From: Torreya grandis
Taxonomy: Eukaryota > Streptophyta > Pinopsida > Cupressales > Taxaceae
Reading direction: 5' to 3'
Assembly: GCA_037957365.1 (NCBI GenBank)
Contig: JARHVA010001739.1
Location: 620,001 to 684,000, forward strand
DNA length: 64,000 nucleotides
The notes under the pieces are model-generated. The model was not told where the DNA came from and ran no database searches. It was given only the letters and a program-made list of their open reading frames with translations. Below, piece after piece: positions 1 to 10,720 of the stretch. Position 1 is the stretch's first letter. Each line of letters opens with the position of its first letter. Made by a program: the position numbers and the translations under genes.

Positions 1-734
1 TTTTACATGAGAGTTGTTGAATATTTATTTTTTAAAATTGATTCTTATTATCTGCATCACCTAGTGACATCATCTAAGGGGTGGCATCCATCAAGCCATA
101 AGTACTTAAAATATTAGGATTATGCATTACCCATGCCTACTAACACTTTCCATGCCTCTTCAATACCCCTTCTTCCAAGGTCACCTTGAGGATAATTATG
201 GATTTAATTCCAAATATGAGGACTATGCCCAACCACACATCCTAACCAATCTCAAAAATCTTTAAATAGAGAGGCCATGAACATCATTTCTAAGCTATTT
301 TAGTGCAAGGCTGTTATGCTAAAAAATCTCCAAAGTTTGAATATTGCAAATCCATAATGCTAAATTGTTTCCACAAAGCTACATTGATAGGCTAGTTTGG
401 TGATTCCACATCAAGAGCCTAGGTTTTATGGAGTGTTCTTGAGGCATTGGAGGAGCTTACCATCATTGTTGACAAAGACAAGGATGCTTGATCAAGAAAT
501 AATTTTTTTTGAGCCACATAAGTATGGTGAATCCATTTGGAAAGGTAATATGGTGATTATTTTATTTCATTTGTTTCGTACTATCCTTTGTAATTCCCTT
601 AGGAATAGATAGGCTTGGTTAGTTAGTTCTTTATGCAAGTTTCATGGTTTATGGACTAATACTTGACTAACTTGCCTTGTAATCCTCTCTACACCACCTA
701 ATTTATATGGGGTGAGATTATATGATTTCAAGAT
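1..734. other. AT-rich flank, no gene recognised
   Basis: Non-coding AT-rich DNA. The only open frame (397-612, 71 codons) has no recognisable motif and looks like chance. I see no RNA gene or terminal repeat here. Confidence 0.5.
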
Positions 735-920
735 GTAGGGGAGGGATATGATGGTTCATGTAAATCACTTACAAGTTTCATTTTACGCATGTTTAAACTT
801 AGGTTTAAAAAAATATTTTTTTTTATTGGGAAGGGCATTTTTGAGGCCAAAATGGGTGGTGGGTTTATCAATCAAGCATGATAGATGGCCATGAACCTAG
901 TCCTAGATTTTATCCCCCAT
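735..920 (+). repeat. Dispersed direct repeat, copy 1
   Basis: This stretch recurs at 1290-1478 in the same orientation with an offset of about 555 bp. Shared landmarks include a block ending in ATGGTTCATG near 751-760, the run TTGGGAAGGGCAT, and the end block ACCTAGTC at 895-902. The copies differ by many substitutions, so the duplication is old. It could be a remnant of a larger repeat or of terminal repeats. No coding content is visible. Confidence 0.6.
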
Positions 921-1289
921 TAAACATGTTAACAGTGAAAGTTTTCGATCAAGAAGCATCATAATCATAGTTCTATAATAATAACTTCAACTTTGACAAC
1001 ATTTGTTGTCAGTGTTTCCACGTTCTTAAATAGTAGTGAAAATGAACTTATAGGGGGATTTGAGTGTCATGGTAGTATGAGAACATGTAATTTATCTATA
1101 TAAATTTGATTGAAGTGATAAATTCTAAAATGGAGGTCCCAGGGTTAGAAATTGTAGTTAAAGTTCAAAAAGTTGCCTATTTAATGCCAAAAAGTTGCAT
1201 TTTAGGACCCATCACTGCAACTTATGCCACATATTACTCTTTAAGGTTCTACATGAGTGCTCCAATATATGATTAGAGGGATTCAATAG

Positions 1290-1478
1290 TTAGGGTAGAG
1301 ATATTATGGTTCATGGAAATGACTTACAGGTTTTGTTTTATGTGTGTTTGAACTTAGGCTAAAAACTACATTTTTCTTGTATTGGAAAGGGCATTCTTGA
1401 GGATGAAATGGGTGGTGAGTCTGTCAATCAGGCATGATGAGAGGCCAAGAACCTAGTCATGGACATTATCTTCCCCCC
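1290..1478 (+). repeat. Dispersed direct repeat, copy 2
   Basis: Partner of the repeat at 735-920. The landmarks ATGGTTCATGG (from 1306), GAAAGGGCATTC and ACCTAGTC (1451-1458) keep the same order and spacing. The roughly 370 bp between the copies contain nothing recognisable. Confidence 0.6.
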
Positions 1479-3636
1479 AGATTTTTTGGCAATGCTATTT
1501 TTTGATGAATATGAGGTTTTTACATATTGACACTTTACTTGGAACTAATATTTTTTGGTTGAACTTATTGTTAATCCTTGTATGGTTGAATGGAAATTAA
1601 TTGTTTCTTTTCAAATGATGTAGGTAATATGTGGGTATCATGTAAAATTTTCTAGTTGAAAGTATATATAATTTTTTTGAATTATCTTATGCCTTGGGTG
1701 TGTTCTCTTGTAGAAACATTAACAATCCTCTCTTGTGCATATAGTCTTCCTCTCTCTTGTCCAATGCCTTCACCTACTAGATCATTCACTCCTCTCACAC
1801 AAACACCATCCTTTCCTTGTACAATTTTTATTATTTCATCCTCCATATATTTTTTAAACTTGTGCTCATAGACCTAATACATGGTTCAATTTCTTGTCCT
1901 CTCTCTAAAGCTTATATGGAAATCCACTTGCTGAATTGAATCCTCTAACACACCTAATCCAATAGCATAATCTGAAAGTCATAACTCTTAAAGAATTTAA
2001 TATATTCTCTTAAACAAGAATGCATACATAATATCAAGGTTTATATCAAACTTATACCTTTAAAGCTTATCCTGAGCATTCCAAAGGGATAAAACTCACC
2101 CATACAAGATTCAACACTTACCAATGACCCTCATGAGTTTCAAAAAATCAATCAAACTATTTCCATAGGACTATAGTAAATTGCATCTCCATGATTTATA
2201 TTCCTCAAACCACCTTTACTTGAGGGTGAAACTACCCCTCTGTCTACCTGCAACCACTCAATCCTCCACACACCTACAACTTAGCATGGGATGTTTTCTC
2301 TAGGGTTCAATGACATTGTCAAACATCAAAGTTTATTCAAATACATTCAAAACACAATGATAAGGATGTTATTCCACTAGATAACACATATTTTATTGAT
2401 ATTCATAAATATTTACAATATTATCCACTATCATATCCTTGTCCTCATGGACAACATAGGTTTTCATCTTCTTGGTCTATCTATCCCTCTTTCTTGAACC
2501 TCATACCTACTAACTTGACTCATATTACTTCCCCCTACTCTCCTAAACCACACACACCCATGAAAATATCTCTCTCTACCTTTTCTCACCCAATTTTGCA
2601 TGAAAGTGTATTTCAAGTTCTGTGTGAAGGCTATAATAGGTTTTTGATATTGTCAAAGATCAATTGTAGGAGACCTAACACTCTTAAGGGACATGCATAA
2701 AAAGCAATAGAACTATTAATGTGAATTTACTTGGTTCTAAAGACCTCAATAGGGAGTTTAAGTACGTCAAGAGTGAGGTTTTAAAGGTGTTGAAGGGTTA
2801 AAAACCAATCTCAAGAATGTGTATTAGGCCTATTAGGCCAAATATCCCTTGAAGGGCAAAAGTGCAAGAAAGTGTGGAGGCCTTTGAAAGTAGATTGAGT
2901 GCATTTAATTAAGGTTGGATAGGTGGATATAAGATCTATAGGAAGTGTTCTTTAAAGTATAAAAAAGAGGAAGGCATCTAGGCATAGCCAAACCTAGGGA
3001 ATGTATAATGAGAGAGTGTGAAGAGTGAATGACAAAAGGGGTAGGTTGGAGGATAGTAAAGGAGTTGAGTGAACAAGAGGTATTGATAGAGATGACTTGA
3101 AAGGTGAGGTCAAATATAAAGGAACAAAAATAATAGAGGTCATATAAGTAGTAGGCTTAGTTTCACGAAAATCTAGCCAAAAAGGCATTAGAGCTAGGTG
3201 AAGGTGAAAGATCAGGTTTACAGGTATAGGTATTAGATTGAGAAATTTATAGGGATTTATGAATCATTTTATGTCTCTACATTATACAAGTATGGACATG
3301 ATTAGGTATGGGCCTTAAGTGAAATATAATTGTGTTAATCATCAATTAAAAAGTTATAAATGGGTGATGACAAATGCAAAATAGATAAGAGTGTCATCAG
3401 TTATTTTAACTACACATAATCAAATAAAAACTTTAATTTAAAAAAATATGGGAGACCAGAGATTTATAGCATTGGAAAGAAATTGTTTTAAATCTTCATT
3501 TGTGTAAAACATTAAATATAAGATCTACAAGACAATAGTTTCTAATATCAAACAATACTATATGATAACATTTTAAATTTAAACTAAATATAAATTACAT
3601 ATATTAACATAATTTAGATGAAAACTCTAAAAAAAT
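1479..3636. other. AT-rich non-coding stretch
   Basis: No coding region is supported. The open frames (1656-1871, 2494-2700 on plus, 2994-3188 on minus) are short and without domain signatures. About 2700-3250 is strongly purine-rich on the plus strand, like the much longer stretch at 60.9-64 kb. I see no terminal repeats. Confidence 0.45.
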
Positions 3637-3800
3637 CATATAGGAACATATACAATGTCAATAATACATAGATTACCATGATAGGCATACAAAAAATTAC
3701 AACATCTACCAAGATAGTATCTAATGTCAAGTGAATGTCATATAAGCATATACAATGCCAAAAATACATACATTACAAAATAGGCATACAAAAAAGCACA
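3637..3800 (+). repeat. Two-copy tandem repeat (~100 bp period)
   Basis: A block beginning TCATATAGGAACATATACAA at about 3637 is repeated from about 3738 (TCATATAAGCATATACAA), and both copies continue to ATAGGCATACAAAAAA. The copies are diverged. No function is suggested. Confidence 0.5.
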
Positions 3801-5037
3801 TCTTATGCAAGAAATCATAATCATCAAATAACCTCCCTCTCTTTGCCTTCCTAGAAGAAGACTCTCCTTGGGATGCCCTGTTGGTAGATGGAGATCCCTA
3901 GAATGTCTTAGATTACTCAAAGGTCCAACTGTGGGTTCTACGCTCATAGCTCACTTACAGCTAACCCTATTCAAATAAAAGTATTATTACAAAATTAACA
4001 TAAAATACATGCAACCACTTGTTAAGAAATTGATTTTAAACTAGAATAAAAAATCATTTAAACATGCACTTACTACAAGCTCATAGTCCTTCTCAATCTA
4101 CTTTTGATGCTTAAACAAGTCAGTGGTAGGTTCAGTTGTATGAACAAGCATCTGAAATATGGAAGAAACACGATAAGTTGCCTTGCTAATCATTTAACTA
4201 GGACTATTAGATATCACGGAAGAACCCTACATATACAATACATTCACATAAGTTATATTTTCCCCAAGTATGTAGTAAAATTACAAGTTAATAACATGAG
4301 ACTATTTTTATAATTCAAAATTACAAGTTAATATATAGCTTTGTCTCCACCTATGCAGATTACATTGCAGTGGCAATGCATAGGTTTGTCTTAGCTTGCA
4401 GTGATGGAGGAGTGTCTGCTTGAGCCATCAACAAAATGTAAAAAAGGTCTCCCTTACTTTTCTATAAAGTATCAAATATATATATGGTAAGTTTTTATCT
4501 GTTATTAAACTAAGAGTGTATTTAGTAGCACTGTACTTGAATTTTGAGATCCTTGATAGATAAATTTAACTTAAAATTATACGAGAAAAATATACATATA
4601 CTAGATGTACATAGAGCATAATACTAACTCAAATTTTTACCTATGTATATGTAAAAGGTGTTGTCCTAAGATAAATAGATGCAGTAGTGGATGGGCCAAC
4701 AACTAGATCCATATATGTAAACAACGGTTACGTTAAATCAAATATTACAAAAGTGGACTATGATGATGAAGGCACCATCTTCTCTTGGGACATAATACAT
4801 ATATATAATTAAATTTATACATAAATTAATTATTATCTAAATTAAATTTACAAATATAGCTTAAATTTAACATGGCATTTATATAAAATATACTTGTATC
4901 TATGTAGTGGCTAATGTTTTCACACCAAATATGTGTGCTAAAAACTCATCACTCATAAGTATATTATCCAAGCCCTATAAACCACCAACAACATCATCAT
5001 CATAAGGTCTAGTGCATATATCTCTACAAGATCTATA
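3801..5037. other. AT-rich stretch with weak minus-strand coding hints
   Basis: No gene can be assigned. The minus-strand frame 3947-3738 has a basic, serine- and proline-containing start, and a splice-acceptor-like TTTGAATAG|G lies just upstream on the minus strand near 3970. A similar TTTTGAATAG precedes the minus-strand ORF at 45349-44909, across the Gypsy-A insertion. The two may be exons of one old gene or DNA transposon split by Gypsy-A, but this is speculative. Confidence 0.25.
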
Positions 5038-5056
5038 GGGGTGGGGTGGGGTTGGG
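5038..5056 (+). other. G-quadruplex-capable G-run
   Basis: Four runs of at least three guanines separated by loops of 1, 1 and 2 bases (GGGG-T-GGGG-T-GGGG-TT-GGG). This fits the standard G-quadruplex pattern with very short loops. It stands out in an otherwise AT-rich flank. Biological use is unknown. Confidence 0.7.
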
Positions 5057-5230
5057 TATGCACATTAAGGGGAATATCTCTAGAATCAATCTTTAAGAGC
5101 CTACTCATATGCTAACTGAGTTTATTATTGAGTGAACTAAGTGTATGCAAAGTTTTGATCTCCATAACCTTATAAACTATAAATGAGATCTCATTTTGAA
5201 GTGGATTTTGGATATGGATCCTTGCAAGCT

Positions 5231-5257
5231 GATTAGGTACATGATGTGTACCTAATC
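5231..5257. repeat. Perfect 11-bp inverted repeat
   Basis: GATTAGGTACA, spacer TGATG, then the exact reverse complement TGTACCTAATC. It forms a short hairpin 126 bp left of the Gypsy-A target site. There is no U-run typical of a Pol III terminator, and the arms are too short for a miRNA precursor. Confidence 0.6.
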
Positions 5258-5383
5258 AATCATGTGCAAAGATTTTTCCTCGGCCCTAAAACTCACTATA
5301 ATAAAAATATTTAATAATATATTCGAAGATAAAATCATAGTAGAGTTTACTCAAAAAATACAATGGGATGTCATGGTTGTTAC

Positions 5384-7658
5384 TATTAACCATTTTTACC
5401 ACAAGTCAAAATGGGTCAACCCCTTATAGTCAAGATTTGATATGGTGGTAGAACATAGTGTCATAGGATGTGTTGTGGTATATTTGATGTCATTTAACGC
5501 CATTTTAACCTTGGTCATGATATAGTTTATTATTATGTCATTTTGAGTCATATGGGGGTTTAGACCATCATGGCATGTCACATAGGAATGAATAGGGCAG
5601 TCTGGTTGTATATTTTACAAATGTGCTTAGAAAACCTTTCAAGTCAAAAGGATTACATAGATATGATTATTTTGGTCTCATAAGCATCCCTTACAAATGT
5701 GGTGTCTTGATGAGTTATCTCTCTCAAGATACAAGCCTTTAAAGATCATCTAGTAGTGTGGGACATGCATGGGAGCATCAACATTAAGCTACATCAAGTA
5801 GCTATTTGGATTCAAAAAATCCTTAACGAGCTATAGTTTAATGTAGGGTTGACAAGTGGTAAGATCTTATGTGATCGGGTCATAGATCAATGGCATTTGG
5901 GTAGTTAATGAGTCAAAAGGTCCTTGGGGTAGATCAATGGTGCACATTCTTACATATAAGGTAGATCAATGATCCATGTTTAAAGACTGGGACCAAAGAT
6001 CAATGATGCATATTTGATCATGTAGTGGAGATCCAACAATGTGAGTGATGGTCAAAGAGTGAGAGGATATTGAGATTGAATGCTATAATGCCAAGTGTCA
6101 CATTTTAAATGAAAAAGTAGATCAATGGTGTAAGTTTGATCCTACAAGTAAGGATTAATGGCATGTATTTAACTAAGCAATTAATATCAATAGTGTGCAT
6201 AGAGTCAAAAGCCAAGGAGCTTATATTGAATGTGAGACTGCCAAGTAATACAAGTGTATAAACTAGATAGGCTGATAAAAATATCCACAAAAAGCACTCA
6301 GTGGTGAAAAATGTCATAATATTAGATGTTTAGGTCATAAATCAATGGTCAATGTTGAAATTCGAATCAAAGACACTCTAGAGGAGACCGACAGAGCAAA
6401 TTTGACAAGATTCTAGATGGACACGATGAGGCTACGTATCCAAATGATGACAAGCATATTTTAAAATGGATTGAGCAATGTGGTAAGGGAATTACACATA
6501 GGCAACCATGTAGGATTAAAGGATTATGTAGTAAATCAAACACTTCAAACTCATACGCTGCCATGAAAGCTCAGTCAAGATCCAAGATAAATAGTGACTA
6601 CCAGATGTGAAGAGTCAAGGTATAGAAGAGCAATGAATGACTATGGATGGTAAATACAAGTTTATATAAGATTACTAGCAGTTAGGAAAACATCTATGAC
6701 TATCATAACATACGTATCAACTCTCCTAATTTAGTTTTAAATGCTTGAGAGATGATCTATGATGAAGACAGTTTCACAAAGGTTAGCTGAAGAGTCTCTG
6801 CACCATTTTGGAGAGTTTGTCATGGTTTATATGGAAATTTCTCTCAAAAGACATTCATGGTCTATTTTACACTCCATTCCCCTAAAATTTAATTGGTTAT
6901 CATGCCTTAACATGTGGCATTGTGACAGTTAAGCTTCTTTACTTCATTATTTTCTCCTTCTTCAGTTCTATATGTAGCTACCAGTTTGGCCTTTGTAATA
7001 TAATTCCACACCATGTATGATGAAGCCTTATTAATTTTGACATTGGAATTTGCCTTAGATAAATAAATTTAATCTATTTTGTGTTCATATCTCATCTTGT
7101 TAAAGTGTGTGAAGAGATGTATAGTGAATAACTAAGTGATATCAATCTATCCTTGATTTTTATTAGTCCTTCCATGTTTGAAGCAAGTGATTTCAGCCTA
7201 ATAGGTCATATGAAGTGTATTTAAGTGTATGGTTCTATCTTAAGTGTATAATGAGCCTTATTATCTATAATTGATCTATGGTTTTACGTACCTTGGATAA
7301 TATTCATACATCTCACCTTCATATCGAAACACTAATGCTAAAGTATTCTAGGACTCTTAGGCTAGTGTTTTAGGCATTGTTTCTTTGTGAAATAAGTACA
7401 ATGTTCATGTGGAAGACATCTTGGTACAACATCATTTTATAATAGGTTTATTTCACTCAACTTCTATCCATTTCCCCCAAAATCAAATAGTTATCTTAAG
7501 TGAAAGTACTTCAAGATATATTCATGGAGCTAGCCCTTAAATCCAGAGGCTCACTTCTACCATAGATACACCCACATACCAAGAAGTTTTCCCATGTTTC
7601 CCCAAATATAGAAGAGGATTGAGCACCCTCTTCTAGGGTGATATATTTGGTGATAATA
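5384..7658 (+). repeat. Gypsy-A 5' LTR, uninterrupted
   Basis: This matches 26138-27785, 40179-40774 and 44843-44875 end to end. Because it is intact, it shows the pre-insertion sequence of the 3' LTR. The Gypsy-B target GCCTT is at 7025-7029 and the Copia-2 target equivalent GAGCA at 7621-7625. Its first bases TATTA correspond to TGTTG in the 3' LTR. The sequence after the end (from 7659) includes TGCCTGGTGGGACC, a possible but unassigned primer-binding site. Confidence 0.88.
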
Positions 7659-7828
7659 GTTCTGACATGCCTGGTGGGACCTATTGTCTCTAAGATAACT
7701 TGTTAAGGTGAGTGTTGATCTTGAAAACATCAATTGTAAATTGGTGTGCTAATCAGCATTTGGAAACTCCATCAAGGTAAAATATGGTTGAAGAACATCA
7801 TCCTATTATAAAATTTATCTCATAATTC

Positions 7829-9312
7829 ATGGTTCTCACTAAGTCATCCTCTAGTAGAGTGCTAAACCCCATTAATCCACCTATTCAGCCTGAACTCCCT
7901 CTTAAAGTTTAATATCCTCAGCGTAATATGTCCTTTGGAGAAATAGTAGATTTTGCTAGAGAGTAAAAGGTTGAATAAATTGAAGAATTTGAAGAAAATA
8001 TGGCTAGACCTCATGCCTTCCCTGACTTTAATATTTAAAATCCAATTCATCTTCAAGAATATTATACCATTCCTCCTAATGCCACAAAAGGTGTACCTAT
8101 ATTCAATGGTGAAAGTCATGTTACACATAATGAACACATTAGGGATGTCTCCAAATTTTTTAGCTTCCATAACATCACTCAAGAGAACATTACTATTATA
8201 CTCTTTGACATCTCCCTTAGAGGGAAGGATCTTGATTTGTATAAGACTCTAGAAGGTGGATGCATCACATTATGGGATGAGTTTGGAGTGTCGTTGACCT
8301 CAAGATTTGGAAATGAAAGTGACCATGACTCTCTCATACATCAGCTCAACGTGATCAAAAGAGTATCCAAAGAAATAATGCATGATTTCAATAAGAGGTT
8401 TCAAAAGACTTGGAATAAATTACCTCCTCCTATGAGGTCACCTCCTAGTTTTGTGTTCCCTGCCTACTTAAGAGCCATTGGTATTGAAATTAATATCATG
8501 CTTCAATCTATGGGGGGTTCCATTCTTCTTGAAGAATATGATCTTCCTATCAAAGTTGAGAATGGTCTCATCCAAGATGGAAAATTGTCTCTTAAGGTCT
8601 CTATGCCTCCATTGTATTATACTACTACCAATACTCCAAATGTGGACCAAATTACTAATTCTAACACCAAACCTAGAGCTACTCCTAAGAAGGAAGATAA
8701 TGTCATGGATAAACATACAAAAATTCAAATGCTAAAAGATCATCTTAGGAAAGCTAACATATAACCAGGTGCCTATCAGAATCCTTACCCATATCATCAA
8801 TAGTATGGTCAATAATTTGGAAGAGGAACAAGTCAAGGGTAGTCTAAGTTTAGTAGGTCTACCAATGTGTATAACCCCAACTTCACCACCAATGAAAGAG
8901 AGATGGTACCAGTTCATAGTAACTTGGTGTAAGGAGAAAATTAGCATCAAGGCCAATTTATGGATGCAAACAAAGGTAGATATCAAGATCTTGTTACTCA
9001 AGGAGGAGTAACTCCTCTCTTATTAGCTAAAGATGAAGTCATGGTGCAGACAAGTGAAGTTGGACAGCCTCAAAGAGAGATCTTCACCAACTTCCTAGTT
9101 GAGGATAGTTTTTCGTTGAATAAAGGTACCTCGATTGCAAATAATACTAGAACTAAAAGAAAGGTTTTGGGTGGTGATATTAATGTGCCTATAAGCTCAT
9201 TCAATCCTCATACAAAGTAACAAGGTATGGTTGTAAGTGTGGCTACTCAAAAAAATTTGCACATCTTCCAAATCAAAACATTGAAAGGATTGTTCAAGGC
9301 ACTGCAACTCCT
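7829..9312 (+). pseudogene. gag: Gypsy-A gag (broken)
   Basis: Capsid-type retrotransposon gag, which would form the virus-like particle. One reading frame runs from an ATG at 7829 through 8237-8764 (the best-preserved part, 175 codons) and 8960-9220, interrupted by several stops. A typical gag core is visible: a segment with PIFNGE near 8100, LTSRFG near 8300, and FNKRFQKTWNKLP near 8390-8430. A Q/Y/P-rich region follows. Copia-1 was inserted at 9312/9313. Reading across it, with one copy of CTCCT removed, continues the same frame into the protease region at 21530. I saw no zinc knuckle. The domain identification is good; the exact start is uncertain. Confidence 0.75.
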
Positions 9313-9852
9313 TCTTGGATGGTGGAGCTTGATCTTATTATAATGCTCAGTTCTTGACAAGGGGGCATCAGGGCAGGGGGGTAACACCCCCCACTATGCT
9401 TATCATGGGGGTTCAGGGGGGGAGACAACCTATGTGGAAGCCCCCTTATGGGGGTTTAGGGGTAGTGCCCCCGAGGTAAAATTTTGTTAAAATGCATTGT
9501 AAAATATTGTAATTTCATAATAAATTTGGACTGTTCACTATTAGGTCATAGATCTAATGGTATAAATTATGTTTGTGCATTTTTAATCTAATATGTAACC
9601 CTCCTTTGATATGAGAACATTATAATCATGGATCATGCAGTGTGTGAGTGAAGAGGATATGGTAGTGGATGCATTGTAGGTTTTTCCCTTCATTTGTTGT
9701 ACTGAATAATAAGAAGGACTAGCTATTTCTATGTGGGCATAGCCTATATTGGGGGAATCATGTTAAACTTATGTCTCTATTGTGTTGTATTTTTTACATT
9801 TTATATCTATCTTTAATTCATTAATATTGCTCTATGTTTTATATTCCTAAAA
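9313..9852 (+). repeat. Copia-1 5' LTR
   Basis: A 540-bp LTR; its start TCTTGGATGG corresponds to TGTTAGATGG in the 3' copy and its end CCTAAAA to CCTAACA. The region 9358-9475 has many G and C runs (GGGGG, CCCCC) in both orientations that can form hairpins or quadruplexes. The 3' copy has lost about 60 bp of this part, so the copies differ in length (540 versus about 477 bp). Confidence 0.85.
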
Positions 9853-9854
9853 AA

Positions 9855-9865
9855 TGGTATCAGAG
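9855..9865 (+). other. Copia-1 primer-binding site (initiator tRNA-Met type)
   Basis: TGGTATCAGAG lies two bases after the LTR end. It is complementary to the 3' end of plant initiator tRNA-Met, the usual primer of plant copia elements. The match ends after 11 bases. Confidence 0.85.
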
Positions 9866-9918
9866 ACAAAGGTTTATTTTGTAGATAAACTCATAGGAAA
9901 AGAGGGTTCCCAGTTTGA

Positions 9919-10720
9919 GTGGGAGCAATCGTAGAAGAAGGAATATTTAAGGTCGAGAAGTTTAATGGCCAAAACTACCAACTATGGAAGATGGAAATGG
10001 AAGACTATCTATATCAGAACAATCTTTTTCTAACATTAGGGAAAATAGCAAAGAAGCTAGTGACTATGAAAGATGAAGAATGGGAGGTTCTTGATAGAAA
10101 GACACTAAGAATAATATGGTTGTGCCTAGTAGCATCAATGGCCTTCAATATTTCAAAAGAAAAGACAACAATAGATGTGATAAAGGCATTGGATAGAGTG
10201 TATGAAAAACCCTCAACTTCCAATAAGGTATTTATTATGAAGCATTTATTTAATCTAGAAATGTTATAATGTGGGTCTATTGTTGATCATTTAAATGAAT
10301 TTAACATGGTCACAAATCAGTTAAGCTCTGTAGGAGTAAATTTTGATGTTGAACTTAGGGATCTTTTGATTATGTGCTCATTTTCAGAAAGCTATAATGG
10401 CTTGGTCATGGCTATGAGTAATTATATCTTTGGTTCAAACACTTTAAAGTTTGATGATGTTATTGGTGTTATTCTTAGCGAGAAAATGTGATGTAAAAGC
10501 ATAGGTGAGAAATCAGGTAATGATTTAACTATAAAGAATAGGGGAAGACAAAAGGATAGATGAAAGGGCCCAAGTAATCATGGTAAGTCTAAGAAGGGTA
10601 GATCTAAATCTAGAGGAACGTTGGTGTGCTAGATTTGTGGTAAGAAAGGACACCTAAAAAAAGATTATTGGTTTTGAAAAGGAAAATAAAGAGATGGACA
10701 ACAAGATAAAAATTAGGAAT
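9919..10720 (+). pseudogene. gag: Copia-1 gag (broken)
   Basis: Copia-type gag. The expected start codon is GTG here, presumably a mutated ATG. The capsid region reads FNGQNYQLWKMEMEDYL and continues to 10269, where a TAA interrupts the frame; the same frame resumes at 10306-10491. The nucleocapsid zinc knuckle is at 10627-10671 (CGKKGHLKKDYW). It has an in-frame stop after its first Cys, and the last Cys of the CCHC motif is replaced by Tyr. Non-functional. Confidence 0.8.

Noticed and set aside
397..612. 71-codon ORF near the left edge
   Set aside because: No motif, AT-rich, and similar frames occur by chance throughout the spacers.
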